Assembly: GCA_017454015.1 (NCBI GenBank)
Contig: JAFTDW010000035.1
Span: forward strand, 1-64,000
Direction: 5' to 3'
Source of the DNA: Bacteroidales bacterium
GTDB lineage: Bacteria; Bacteroidota; Bacteroidia; Bacteroidales; P3
Length of the DNA stretch: 64,000 nt
This document shows positions 35,315 to 44,681 of this stretch, piece by piece. The position numbers and the translations under genes were made by a program. Below the pieces are notes generated by a model. It saw nothing but the letters and a program-made list of their open reading frames with translations. It was not told the origin of the DNA and ran no database searches. Each line of letters begins with the position of its first letter. The stretch's first letter is position 1.

Positions 35315-35353
35315 TACCCACCCGAGGTACAAAGCGGCGGTCACACGACCGCC
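35315..35353 (+). repeat. attR: 39-bp direct repeat
   Basis: Identical to 23815-23853. Its terminator stem extends to GCGGCGGTC/GACCGCCGC (35334-35355) with six T, a better terminator than in attL. It is therefore likely the native tail of tRNA-Leu displaced by the insertion. Confidence 0.95.
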
Positions 35354-35392
35354 GCTTTTTTCATTAAAAGTCCCATTGTTTGAAATTAATTT

Positions 35393-35422
35393 TTGCAATA
35401 CGGAATTTTATTCATATCTTTG
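35393..35422 (+). promoter_or_regulatory. Promoter of the CxxC/TerB-sbcDC operon
   Basis: TTG at 35393-35395, 19 bp spacer, TATCTTTG at 35415-35422. It fixes the start codon at 35474, because the open codons further upstream lie within the promoter. Confidence 0.82.
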
Positions 35423-35473
35423 CAGTACGAAAATAAAAAAGACAGCACTGCGGATAATCACCAAAACAACAAC

Positions 35474-37228
35474 ATGGGCAACAACACTGATTTCCCGATG
35501 ATACGCCGAGCCAGGACCACCGTGGCTGGCAATCTTGGCGTTGACTTCGGCAGCCGCCGCACCGAAGACTACGTCTCTGTGCTTAACCTCGCCGCCAAGG
35601 CGGTGGGGGCTGTGCCCAACATGGGCGTGTATGCCGACATCAACAACATAACGTACCACCCCATGCTTAAGGTGGAGACCACGGAGCACTACATAAAAGT
35701 CGACACCCACAACGTGGAGTCGCCACGGAAGTCCAAGACCAGAAAGAGCAACATATCCACCATAGGGCAGCTGAACCTCGACACCCTTGCAGGCGACATT
35801 GGAAAAAAGGTGGAAGGAATACTCGACGGCACTATAGAGAACCACCAATGCAGCCCTACCGAAGTGTGCATCGAATGCCGCGGCACTGGTCATTGCCGCG
35901 AGTGCGACGGGACGAAACACCATAAATGCAACATGTGCCACGGGAGCGGCGACTGCCATGTGTGCAACGGCGATGGCATTGTGGAGTGCGACGTATGCAG
36001 AGGGCTCGGCGACTGCCCTTACTGCCACGGCACAGGGCTGTCTGACGAGACCTGTCCCCAATGCGGCGGTAGCGGCAAGACCACCGACCCCGAGACCCAC
36101 CGCAAGGCGAAATGCCCCACTTGCAACGGACACGGCGTCATGCCATGCCCTCGCTGCGCCACATCAGGCAACAAAAAACCGGGCAAATGCCCCATGTGTC
36201 TCGGCAAAGGCGAGATACAGTGCAGCGCATGCAATGGAAAGGGCAAATGCCATGTGTGCAATGGCAAGGGGCACACACAATGCAACACCTGCAATGGCAC
36301 CGGCAAATGCAACATGTGCAATGGCACCGGCAATCTTAAATGCCCACGCTGCGAAGGCAGCGGCTGGTACCAGACCTACACCGCATACACCGCCGAGCAC
36401 TCGACGAAACAAGAGACGTGGGTGAGCAGCCGGAACTATGAGAAGCTGTTGCTACAGGCGCAAGGGCGAAGCCTCTTCTCCGGACGCCTGAAGAAATGGC
36501 AGAAGGACAACATTTTGGAGTACGACCACACAAACAGACTCCACGCCTCGGTTGACTCGGTTGGCGGCAACATTGGCGTCTTGGATGAGTTCCTTGCCGA
36601 CCACGAAAAAGGCATAAAGAAAAAATACGGCATCCGCTATGCCATGGAAGCCGAGGTGACCTTTGTACCGGCAGTGCGCATTGACTTCGTGCTGGAGCAG
36701 GTACCCCACAGCATGGTGATACTCGGACACAACGGCGTGATGGCCTACGACTCGCTGCCAGGCAAGCTGGCACAGTACCGTGTAGGGCTCTTCAAACGCA
36801 TTGGCATGACCTTCAACCGCCGCCAGCGGCACATGGAATACATACGGCTGGCCGCCTACATTTTCCAGACCGACGGCCACGCACTCGAAGAGAGCCGCCT
36901 GCTCAACGCCTTTGTGCGGCAACTGGGCTACCGCCCGGCTAAAACAAAACGGCTCCTCAAAGACCTGGAGATATACGACAACGACATGGACTACCCCGAG
37001 CTGCGCGAGGAGATAAAACACCTGCTGGCGTCGCGCCGCGTGCTCACCTTCGCTTGGCACTGCATGGAACGCGACGGACGAGTGTCGGAACGCGAGCAAA
37101 AGCTATGGCATCAGCTCGTGGCCGAGTTCGACATGTCCGAAAGCGAGCTGGAGCCTCTGAAACGCAACGCCGCACGCTATGCATTGCTCAGCGACGAAGA
37201 AATTGTTGAAGAATACCTGCGTAAATGA
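35474..37228 (+). CDS. CxxC-repeat (DnaJ-type zinc finger) protein with TerB-like C terminus
   Basis: 584 residues. Residues about 132-300 hold some fifteen CxxC units, many in the form CxxCxGxG, far more than the four of DnaJ. They should fold into a long chain of zinc modules. The middle (about 330-480) is unassigned (DFVLEQVPHSMVILGHNGVM). The end (about 490-584: HALEESRLLNAFVRQLG..., VLTFAWHCMERDGRVSEREQKLWHQLVAEFDM) has the acidic helical pattern of TerB/DjlA-like domains. Its stop overlaps the sbcD start (ATGA), so it is translated with the nuclease subunits. I know of no described role for such a protein with SbcCD. Confidence 0.85.
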   Translation: MGNNTDFPMIRRARTTVAGNLGVDFGSRRTEDYVSVLNLAAKAVGAVPNMGVYADINNITYHPMLKVETTEHYIKVDTHNVESPRKSKTRKSNISTIGQLNLDTLAGDIGKKVEGILDGTIENHQCSPTEVCIECRGTGHCRECDGTKHHKCNMCHGSGDCHVCNGDGIVECDVCRGLGDCPYCHGTGLSDETCPQCGGSGKTTDPETHRKAKCPTCNGHGVMPCPRCATSGNKKPGKCPMCLGKGEIQCSACNGKGKCHVCNGKGHTQCNTCNGTGKCNMCNGTGNLKCPRCEGSGWYQTYTAYTAEHSTKQETWVSSRNYEKLLLQAQGRSLFSGRLKKWQKDNILEYDHTNRLHASVDSVGGNIGVLDEFLADHEKGIKKKYGIRYAMEAEVTFVPAVRIDFVLEQVPHSMVILGHNGVMAYDSLPGKLAQYRVGLFKRIGMTFNRRQRHMEYIRLAAYIFQTDGHALEESRLLNAFVRQLGYRPAKTKRLLKDLEIYDNDMDYPELREEIKHLLASRRVLTFAWHCMERDGRVSEREQKLWHQLVAEFDMSESELEPLKRNAARYALLSDEEIVEEYLRK

Positions 37229-38514
37229 CAAAGATAATCTGTACAAGCGACTGGCACCTTGGCAACATATTCCACAAGATGGACCGCCTGCCCGAGCAGC
37301 AACACTTCCTTGACTGGCTTGAGCAGACCATTGTAGATGTGCGCCCCGACGCCCTGCTGGTTGCCGGCGATGTGTTCGACACCAGCAACCCCTCGGCAGC
37401 GGCCCAGTCGCTGTATTACGACTTCCTTGACCGCGCCACGTCGCTGCTGCCCTCCATGCAAATCATCATCACCGGTGGCAACCACGACTCGGGCAACCGC
37501 CTCGAAGCACCGCGCCTGCTGCTCGCACGCCACAAGGTGGAGGTTCGCGGCAGCGTGCAGCGCCAACGCATAGCCACCGACGACGGCTACCGCACCAGCC
37601 TACTTTACGACGACCTCATCATACCCGTCACCGCAGCCGACGGCACCACGCAAGCCGCGGTGGTGGCCCTTCCCTACCTCCGCCCCGACCAACTGCCGGG
37701 CTCATCCTACTCCGCAGGCGTGCGACAAGTGCTGCAAGACTCATGCACACGAGCCCGCTCCCTATACCCTGAAGTGCCAGTGGTGATGATGGCCCACATC
37801 TATACCAGTGGAGCCGAGATAGCCAACGGCTCTTCGGAGCGCATAGTGGGCGGACAGGAGCAGGTGGACTTCGGACCGTGGCCCGACCACCCTGACTACC
37901 TCACCTGCGGACACATCCACAAACGTCAACCCATTGCCGGCACCTCGTGGGCTCGCTACAGCGGCAGCACCCTTCCCATGTCGTTTGCCGAACGCGACTA
38001 CCGCCACGGCGTAGACCTCCTATTGCTGGAGCAGGGCATGCCTCCACGCATAGAGTTTATTGAATATGAGGTACAACACCCGCTTGTCAGCCTGCCTCGC
38101 CAAGGCGGTGCCGACATCGACACCCTTCTGAAACTCATCGCCGAACTCCCCGACCGCCAAGGCAACACCCTCTCCGACCGCTGCCTGTACCTTGAACTGA
38201 ACCTGACCGCCGATGTTGTCGACGACAACACCATACAGCGCATGGAAGCCGCCGTGGCGCGCAAAGATGCAGTGATATGCCGCGAATGCAGGATAATGCC
38301 CGACATAGATGTGCCCTCGTTCAACGGGGGCGAACGCTTTGCGTCGATGGACGATGTGCTCAACCGCGACCCTCTCGACGCACTTATTGAATGTTTCGAG
38401 CTCAAAAACGGCAAAGGCTCTCTCGGCGAACGCCGCACTGCCATGCTGCGCGAATTGGTCAACAGCATCAACGGCACATCGAGCGAGACAGCAAAGGAAG
38501 GAGGCGCAATATGA
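37225..38514 (+). CDS. sbcD: Exonuclease SbcD (Mre11-like)
   Basis: The nuclease subunit of SbcCD, which cuts hairpins and protein-blocked DNA ends. The calcineurin-like phosphoesterase motifs are all present: SDWHLG (Asp and His), AGDVFDT, TGGNHDSGNRL, MMAHIYTSG and CGHIHKRQ. The 429-residue length is normal. C-terminal residues about 290-429 form the SbcC-binding cap. It overlaps the CxxC/TerB gene by 4 bp and sbcC by 4 bp, indicating a tightly coupled three-gene operon. Confidence 0.97.
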   Translation: MTKIICTSDWHLGNIFHKMDRLPEQQHFLDWLEQTIVDVRPDALLVAGDVFDTSNPSAAAQSLYYDFLDRATSLLPSMQIIITGGNHDSGNRLEAPRLLLARHKVEVRGSVQRQRIATDDGYRTSLLYDDLIIPVTAADGTTQAAVVALPYLRPDQLPGSSYSAGVRQVLQDSCTRARSLYPEVPVVMMAHIYTSGAEIANGSSERIVGGQEQVDFGPWPDHPDYLTCGHIHKRQPIAGTSWARYSGSTLPMSFAERDYRHGVDLLLLEQGMPPRIEFIEYEVQHPLVSLPRQGGADIDTLLKLIAELPDRQGNTLSDRCLYLELNLTADVVDDNTIQRMEAAVARKDAVICRECRIMPDIDVPSFNGGERFASMDDVLNRDPLDALIECFELKNGKGSLGERRTAMLRELVNSINGTSSETAKEGGAI

Positions 38515-41500
38515 TACAATTCCTCCGCCTCGAAATAAAAAACCTCGCCTCGCTGCAAGGCGACACTCCGCATGTGATAGACTTTGAGCGGCCGCCGCTG
38601 GCCGACTGCCATATCTTCTCTATTGTGGGTCCCACCGGCAGCGGCAAATCGACCATACTCGACGCCATCTGCCTCGCCCTCTACGGCAACACACCGCGCT
38701 ACACCCTCGGCAAAAGGCAGCAAGGCAAGATAAACATCATTGGCGGCGGCGACGAGAACGAGAGGTACCGCCTTGCACCCACCGACCCGCGCAATATACT
38801 TACCAACGGCAAACACAACGGTTTCAGCAAACTCACCTTCGCCACAGGCGACGGCAAGATTTACCGCGCCGAATGGCATGTGGAGTTCAAACGACTGCAA
38901 TACGCGCCAGTGGTACGCCGGCTCTACCTGCTGACCGACGGCGCGGAGCAGGAACAGGACAAGGATCTGCTCGCCTCGCTGCTCGGCATTGACTTCAAGC
39001 AGTTCCTGCGCACCGTGCTCATAGCTCAAGGAGCCTTCGCCGAACTGCTCAACGAGAGCGAGGACAACCGCTACCAGCTCCTTGAAAAACTGGTGGGCAA
39101 CGACGCAGCCTACAAACATATAGGCGAAGTGATTGCCGCCCGCAAGAAGGCTGCCAACGATGCATACATCACCCTCGATGCAAGCTGCAAGAGCCTCGAA
39201 AACAGCACCCTCGAAAAAGAAGAGCTCGACACTCTGAACCAAGAGATTGCACAACTCACCGAGGCCGAGAAAAACATTGACCAGGAGAGAGTGAGCGTCA
39301 CTAAAGCCCTCGAATGGCACGAGCAGGAGAAGAAACACCGCCAGAACCTCGTCACCTACACGGCAAACCTCTCGGCGGCACAAGCCGCTGTCGACAACCT
39401 CAAGGCCGACAGCATCCAGCTACAACTGCACGACGCCACAGCCGATGCCGTAACAATTGTCCGGCAAGGACGCGACCAGCATAAAGCCTTGGCAGACCTA
39501 CAGACTCAGCAGGCCGAAAAGCAGGAGCAACTGGCACAGAAAAGCAACGAATACAACAACGCCACACAACAACTGGCGACCCTCCAACAGGCGGCAGCCC
39601 TTGCTGCGGAGCAGGTACAGATAATGTCACCTCATATAATATCCGCACGCAAAATACTGGCACAGATAGAGGTGGAAAGCAGGCATCTCAAACAGCTGAC
39701 CGACGACGCCAACCGCACCAAGGATGAGGCCAACCAAGCCAACATAGCCCTTGAAAACAACCGCAAGCAGTGCAGCGAGGCCGAAAAAGACGCTGCCAAT
39801 GCCAGAAAAAAACTCGACGAGCTCAACGCCAACATAGCGGCACGCAGGAAAGAGCTTGCCGAGGCCGAGGACAAAGCCCGCAAGCATCTGGACGAGATAC
39901 GCAACAGCACAAAAGGTATAGACGGCGAACAGCTGCAAAAGGCCTTCAACAACGCAGTAGCCGACACTAACGACATAGCCAACGCCCTGCGTATTACCGC
40001 CGACATCTCTCTGAAAGAGAGCGCCAAGCAGAAACTCACCACCGGACTTGCCGAACTCGACAAACGACAAAAAGAAACGAGCGCACGGCTGCAAACGCTC
40101 AACATCGACAGCCTCGAAAAAGAGGTGGAGACACTTACCCAGACCGTCACCCTTATGGAGAGCGAGAAGTGGCAAAGCCACCGCACCGCTCTTGCCGATG
40201 GCAAGCCCTGCCCGCTCTGCGGCTCCACCTCGCACCCCTACGCCGCCGATGCCGAATACCGCGAAGCCTCGTCGCAATTAAAGCAACTACTTGAGAATAA
40301 ACGCGAAACACTCAAAAACCAACGCGATGAGAAGGATTCTCTCATCAGAGAGAGAGTCGTCAACGAAAACTCCGCAAAGGCAGACACCGAAAGGCTCTCA
40401 AATCTGAATACCGAACTCGACGGCTTGACCAAGGAATGGCAGCCCCTGTCAGAAAGGCACCCAAAATGGCAACAGAACCCCGCGCAACTGCAACAGCTGC
40501 AACACGAGCTAGAGGAGAATAAGCGTCTGCTTGGCAACAAACTGGAAGCCTACGGCAAAGCCGTCAAAGAGACGGCAAGCAGACAACACATAGTGGACCA
40601 AGCCGCCGATAGAGCCAAACAATACGAGCAACTGTCGGCCAATGAGCTGAGAGCAGCAGAAGAGACCTTGCAGCTTTACACTACACGCATCGCAGCCCTC
40701 AAGGGTGCCACCGAAGGGCTTGTCCAACAGGCCGCCGGCAAGCAAAAAGCCGCAGCAGAGGTAGAGCAGACCCGCTCCCAAAAGGAACTCCTCATAAAAG
40801 AGGAACAAAAGGCTGTAGTGGCAGAGATAGGCAACAACCAACCCGACACTCTTGAAAAACAACTTGCCCAAGCACGCGAAGAGGCGGAGAAGGCTGTGGA
40901 CAAACACAAAAAAGACCTCACACAACTCGCCACCGACCGCGGCGAAATAGAAGGCTCCATTAAAACCCTTGCCGAAAAAATAGACACGGGCACGAAGACA
41001 CTCCAGGAACTACGCACAAGCCTCAACAGATGGCTCGACGACTACAACGCCACACACGACAACCCGCTGTCGGCCACCAACATCACCACCCTGTGCGACG
41101 CCACAACCAACTGGGAGCAGCTTCGCAACAGACTGCACGACCTGTCGACCTCGCTCACCGCCGCACAGACCACCCTCGCCAACGAGCAGCAGGCTCACTC
41201 GCAGCACCAACAGCAACGACCGCAGCAGGAAGAAGACTGGCTCCTGCAACGGCAGCAAGAGCTCGCCTCGCTGAGCCAGCGAGACACACTCATTGCCAAG
41301 CAGGCCCGCCTCAAACAGCACAACGACGCCATGCAGCAGATGGGGCAACTCGCCGACAAGACACTACAGGCAAAGACCCTCCTCGACGACTGGAACGCCA
41401 TATACGCCGCCGTGGGCAACACCGAAGCCAAAGACCTGCGCAAGATTGCCCAGTGCTACACACTGCGCTTCCTTGTGGAACACGCCAACGCCGAGATACG

Positions 41501-41888
41501 CAAGTTCAGCGACCGCTACCAGCTGGAACAGGTCAAAGGGTCTCTGGCCCTTAGGGTGATAGACCATGAAAGGTTCGACGAGCGACGCGACATCACCTCG
41601 CTCTCCGGCGGCGAAACTTTTGTGGTGTCGCTCGGACTGGCGCTGGGCCTCGCCTCGCTCTCGTCGGGCAACGCCTCCTTTGCCAACCTCTTCATCGACG
41701 AGGGATTTGGAACCCTCGACCACGAAAACCTCGCCACTGTCATTGCCGCACTCTCCGCCATGCAGTCGCAGAAAGGCAAGAAAGTAGGCGTAATATCCCA
41801 CACCGAAGGCATGTCCGAAGGCATCCACACGCGCATCCGCGTGGTGCGCGAAGGCACCGGCGGCTCCAGCCACATAGAATTAGAATAA
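38511..41888 (+). CDS. sbcC: Exonuclease SbcC (Rad50-like ATPase)
   Basis: The SMC-like ATPase of SbcCD, 1,125 residues. Walker A GPTGSGKST lies near residue 40; long coiled coils run from about 200 to 1000; the zinc hook CPLC is at about residue 567; the ABC signature LSGGETF and Walker B LFIDEGFGTLD are near 1030-1070. The start at 38511 (MIQFLRLEIKNLASLQG) overlaps the sbcD stop. An upstream frame extension lies within sbcD and is not used. Confidence 0.97.
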   Translation: MIQFLRLEIKNLASLQGDTPHVIDFERPPLADCHIFSIVGPTGSGKSTILDAICLALYGNTPRYTLGKRQQGKINIIGGGDENERYRLAPTDPRNILTNGKHNGFSKLTFATGDGKIYRAEWHVEFKRLQYAPVVRRLYLLTDGAEQEQDKDLLASLLGIDFKQFLRTVLIAQGAFAELLNESEDNRYQLLEKLVGNDAAYKHIGEVIAARKKAANDAYITLDASCKSLENSTLEKEELDTLNQEIAQLTEAEKNIDQERVSVTKALEWHEQEKKHRQNLVTYTANLSAAQAAVDNLKADSIQLQLHDATADAVTIVRQGRDQHKALADLQTQQAEKQEQLAQKSNEYNNATQQLATLQQAAALAAEQVQIMSPHIISARKILAQIEVESRHLKQLTDDANRTKDEANQANIALENNRKQCSEAEKDAANARKKLDELNANIAARRKELAEAEDKARKHLDEIRNSTKGIDGEQLQKAFNNAVADTNDIANALRITADISLKESAKQKLTTGLAELDKRQKETSARLQTLNIDSLEKEVETLTQTVTLMESEKWQSHRTALADGKPCPLCGSTSHPYAADAEYREASSQLKQLLENKRETLKNQRDEKDSLIRERVVNENSAKADTERLSNLNTELDGLTKEWQPLSERHPKWQQNPAQLQQLQHELEENKRLLGNKLEAYGKAVKETASRQHIVDQAADRAKQYEQLSANELRAAEETLQLYTTRIAALKGATEGLVQQAAGKQKAAAEVEQTRSQKELLIKEEQKAVVAEIGNNQPDTLEKQLAQAREEAEKAVDKHKKDLTQLATDRGEIEGSIKTLAEKIDTGTKTLQELRTSLNRWLDDYNATHDNPLSATNITTLCDATTNWEQLRNRLHDLSTSLTAAQTTLANEQQAHSQHQQQRPQQEEDWLLQRQQELASLSQRDTLIAKQARLKQHNDAMQQMGQLADKTLQAKTLLDDWNAIYAAVGNTEAKDLRKIAQCYTLRFLVEHANAEIRKFSDRYQLEQVKGSLALRVIDHERFDERRDITSLSGGETFVVSLGLALGLASLSSGNASFANLFIDEGFGTLDHENLATVIAALSAMQSQKGKKVGVISHTEGMSEGIHTRIRVVREGTGGSSHIELE

Positions 41889-41969
41889 GAAAAAAATAAA
41901 GAAACACACTATAACGTTATAACGAAATAACGCGATAACGAAACAAAACCAAAACGCGATAACAAAAAA

Positions 41970-42548
41970 ATGCAAGAGCTGATATTTGCCACCAACAACC
42001 AGCATAAACTCCGCGAGGTCCGCGCAATGCTCGACGGCATAGCCACCGTGCTGAGCCTCGGCGACGCTGGACTGCATGGCGAGATACCCGAGACCGCCGA
42101 CACCCTGCAAGGCAATGCCGAACAGAAAGCCCAATGGGTGTGGCAGCGAACCCACAAGGCATGCTTTGCCGACGACACCGGGCTGGAAGTAGAGGCCCTC
42201 GGCGGTGCTCCGGGGGTGTACAGCGCACGCTACGCCGGCGAGCACTGCTCCTTCGACGACAACATAAACAAACTGCTTGCAGCCCTCGACGGCCACGACA
42301 ACCGGCGCGCCGACTTCCGCACCGTGGTATGCCTCATAGAAGCCGACGGCTCCCAACGCTTTTTTGAGGGACGCGTCGACGGCGTCATACTGCGTGAACG
42401 ACTGGGGACCGACGGGTTCGGCTACGACCCCGTGTTTATGCCCGACCGGTTTGCCGTGAGCTTCGCCGAGATGCCCGCCGACGTGAAAAACGCCATAAGC
42501 CACCGCGGCATGGCTGTGAAAAAACTTGCCGAATACCTGAGACCATGA
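41970..42548 (+). CDS. rdgB: RdgB/HAM1 non-canonical purine NTP pyrophosphatase
   Basis: Removes dITP and XTP from the nucleotide pool. The start LIFATNNQHKLREVRAML carries the family's TNNxxK box. TCFADDTGLEVEALGGAPGVYSARYAGE-type sequence and the C-terminal SHRGMAVKKLAEYL are diagnostic; the substrate loop FGYDPVF is present. 192 residues is standard. It is preceded by an 80-bp spacer of short TAACG-type repeats. Its stop overlaps the next gene's start by 4 bp. Confidence 0.96.
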   Translation: MQELIFATNNQHKLREVRAMLDGIATVLSLGDAGLHGEIPETADTLQGNAEQKAQWVWQRTHKACFADDTGLEVEALGGAPGVYSARYAGEHCSFDDNINKLLAALDGHDNRRADFRTVVCLIEADGSQRFFEGRVDGVILRERLGTDGFGYDPVFMPDRFAVSFAEMPADVKNAISHRGMAVKKLAEYLRP

Positions 42549-43114
42549 AATACCTTCCTGTACACCCCCTCGAAATACGCTACGGCGGCTCGGAGTCGAA
42601 CTCCGGCGTTCTCATGCTGCTGCAACCCGACACAAGCCGCTACATACCCATACTCATCGGTGCCCAGGAAGCCCAGTCTATACTTATGGCCGCCGAAGGC
42701 AAGAAAGCCAAGCGCCCCATGCCTCACGACCTCATAGAGGCTATCTGCGACGCCTTCGACCTGCACATCACCTCTGTCACCATCGACAAGTTCGAGGAAG
42801 GGGTGTTCTACGCCACAATCCACATGAAGGACACCTTTGTGGAGAAACACATCGACTGCCGCACCAGCGACGCCGTGCTCCTCGCACTGCAGAACCAAAT
42901 AGAGATACTCATTGCCGAGAGCGTGCTCGACGAGACTGGCGTGGACGTGAACCAGCTTGCAGGAAGCCCCGCCGCCCAAAACCCACGCGAGGAACGCTCC
43001 ATGCTCGAAGACCTGCTGCGCGAAGCCGAAGAACGCGAAGACTACGAACGCGCCGCAGAGATACAAAGCCGCCTCGACAAACTCGACAACCCACTGTCGG
43101 AAAACGAAGAATAG
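42545..43114 (+). CDS. DUF151 bifunctional-nuclease family protein with UvrB/C motif
   Basis: 189 residues. The first about 130 follow the DUF151/bifunctional nuclease pattern (SNSGVLMLLQPDTSRYIPILIGAQEAQSI, RPMPHDLIEAICDAF, DCRTSDAVLLAL). The C-terminal LLREAEEREDYERAAEIQSRLDKL is a UvrB/UvrC interaction motif. This combination is common in Bacteroidota. The ATGA overlap with rdgB suggests shared expression in nucleic-acid quality control. Confidence 0.88.
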   Translation: MKYLPVHPLEIRYGGSESNSGVLMLLQPDTSRYIPILIGAQEAQSILMAAEGKKAKRPMPHDLIEAICDAFDLHITSVTIDKFEEGVFYATIHMKDTFVEKHIDCRTSDAVLLALQNQIEILIAESVLDETGVDVNQLAGSPAAQNPREERSMLEDLLREAEEREDYERAAEIQSRLDKLDNPLSENEE

Positions 43115-43177
43115 ATACCTACACCTCCTGTCACGACTGTTGCGACGGCTCCCATCGCCACCTCTCACTGCAAACCA

Positions 43178-44074
43178 ATGAAAACCCTAAAGACCTACAT
43201 ACTGCCCATTGCCATTGTCGCCGCACTGCTGCTACACAATGTATGCTACGCCGTAGCCCCGCTGGCGCCGGTACTCATCTTCTGCATACTGCTGCTCAAC
43301 TTCTCGGCCATCAACCTGAAGCAGCTGCGCCCCCGCATCATAGACCTCTGGCTTATCCTCTTCCAACTCATCGTCAGCATGGCAGGCTTTCTGCTGTTCA
43401 GGCTGTGCGGTGCCAACCCTGTGATAGCCTATGGCTTCTTGCTTGCCGTGCTGTGCCCCGTGGCCGCCTCGTCGCCAGTGGTGGGTTGCCTGCTGGGCGC
43501 CGACCGCAACACCATGACCACCTACACCATTGTGGGCAACATTGTCATATCGGTAGCGGCTCCAGCCTACTTCTCGCTTCTGCACGTACAGGAGGACTTC
43601 TCGTTCCTGCAGTCATTCTGGGCTATCCTGTGCCGCATTGGACCCACCCTTGGCCTGCCCTTCTTCGTGGTGTGGCTCTTGCAGACGGCGTGGCCACTCG
43701 GCGCCGCCTTCCTGCGCCGGTGGCACGGCATATCGTTCTACCTCTGGGCAGTGGCGCTGCTCATAACCCTCGGACAGACTTTCCACTACCTCTTCAACAA
43801 CCCCACGGCTCCCTCTCTGCTCGTCATTCTGGGGCTGCTCGCCCTTGGCGTATGCTTCATGCAGTTCGCCCTCGGGCGGCGCCTTGGCGCCGCCTACGGC
43901 GACAAGATCAGCGGAGGGCAGCTCCTCGGACAGAAAAACAGCGCCATGGGCATCTGGATGGCCAACACCTACCTCGATCCACTGACTGCCGTGACCATGG
44001 CGTTCTACTCCATATATCAAAACATCTTCAACAGCTACCAGCTCTGGCAAAAGAACCGTGCAACAAATAATTGA
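43178..44074 (+). CDS. BASS-type (bile acid:sodium symporter-like) membrane protein
   Basis: 298 residues with nine to ten hydrophobic segments. The conserved features are PVAASSPVVGCLLGADRNTMTTYTIVGNI and the second half GQKNSAMGIWMANTYLDPLTAV, the crossover regions of the bile acid sodium symporter fold. Substrate unknown. The following mntP-like gene begins within its last codons (GTG at 44058), so both are made together. Confidence 0.85.
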   Translation: MKTLKTYILPIAIVAALLLHNVCYAVAPLAPVLIFCILLLNFSAINLKQLRPRIIDLWLILFQLIVSMAGFLLFRLCGANPVIAYGFLLAVLCPVAASSPVVGCLLGADRNTMTTYTIVGNIVISVAAPAYFSLLHVQEDFSFLQSFWAILCRIGPTLGLPFFVVWLLQTAWPLGAAFLRRWHGISFYLWAVALLITLGQTFHYLFNNPTAPSLLVILGLLALGVCFMQFALGRRLGAAYGDKISGGQLLGQKNSAMGIWMANTYLDPLTAVTMAFYSIYQNIFNSYQLWQKNRATNN

Positions 44075-44621
44075 GATACTGCTTCTCGCCCTTGCCCTCT
44101 GCATTGACTCGCTCGTCGTCTCCACCAGCTGTGCCCTCGCCAACACCATACGGCGGCGGCGCGCGTTGCTCATCGCCACCACCTTCGCCCTGTTTCAGGG
44201 TGCCTTCCCGCTCCTCGGCGCACTCCTCGGCATCTCCTTCCAGCATATCATCGAGGCTGTCGACCACTGGATAGCCTTCGGACTCCTCGCGATAGTGGGC
44301 GGTAAGATGATACTCGACGCCATACGCAACGACCCCGCGGCGCACAACCTCGACATCAGCCGTTTTGGCATCATCTGCCTCCTTGCCATCTCCACCAGCA
44401 TTGACGCCTTCACCGTGGGCATTGGCATGGGCCTGCAGTGGCAGCTCGGCACCATACTCCTCGCCGTAGCCGTCATCGGCATGGTAACCTTTGCCGCGGC
44501 CATGCTCGGCATCTTCCTCGGCAGCCGCCACATCCCCGTGCCCCAGCGATGGGCTTCGCTGTTCGCCGGCATAGTGCTCATAGCCCTTGGAGCCCACACA
44601 CTCTGGACTCACCTCGGATAA
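44058..44621 (+). CDS. mntP: MntP-type manganese efflux protein
   Basis: 187 residues with six hydrophobic segments. ALALCIDSLVVSTSCAL near the start and ISTSIDAFTVGIGMGL in the second half are the duplicated D-(S/A) motifs of the MntP/DUF204 family, where the Asp residues handle Mn2+. The start is a GTG overlapping the transporter gene by 17 bp. Function as Mn2+ exporter is by family; no manganese riboswitch is visible upstream. Confidence 0.85.
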   Translation: MQQIIEILLLALALCIDSLVVSTSCALANTIRRRRALLIATTFALFQGAFPLLGALLGISFQHIIEAVDHWIAFGLLAIVGGKMILDAIRNDPAAHNLDISRFGIICLLAISTSIDAFTVGIGMGLQWQLGTILLAVAVIGMVTFAAAMLGIFLGSRHIPVPQRWASLFAGIVLIALGAHTLWTHLG

Positions 44622-44681
44622 CAAGAATGCATTATCACCAGGAGAGAAAACCCCTAAAAAGTAAACTTTGTAATAACCATC

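Larger units (their letters stand above)
23854..35353. mobile_element. 11.5-kb tRNA-Leu-integrated element (phage-satellite-like)
   Basis: The element lies between 39-bp direct repeats exactly 11,500 bp apart, with a tyrosine integrase gene next to the tRNA end. Cargo includes HTH/excisionase-like proteins, an ASCH protein, a PAPS-reductase-like protein, a ParB-like protein, a small-terminase-like protein, HigBA, a repressor with divergent promoters, an amidoligase and a class II glutamine amidotransferase. No capsid, portal, large terminase, relaxase or mating-pair genes are present. The packaging-type genes without structural genes point to a satellite that depends on a helper phage; a decayed prophage or small integrative element is the alternative. 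Confidence 0.85.

Noticed and set aside
37998-39383. 461-codon minus-strand frame across sbcD and sbcC
   Set aside because: Antisense to two clear genes with strong motifs; no recognisable domain.
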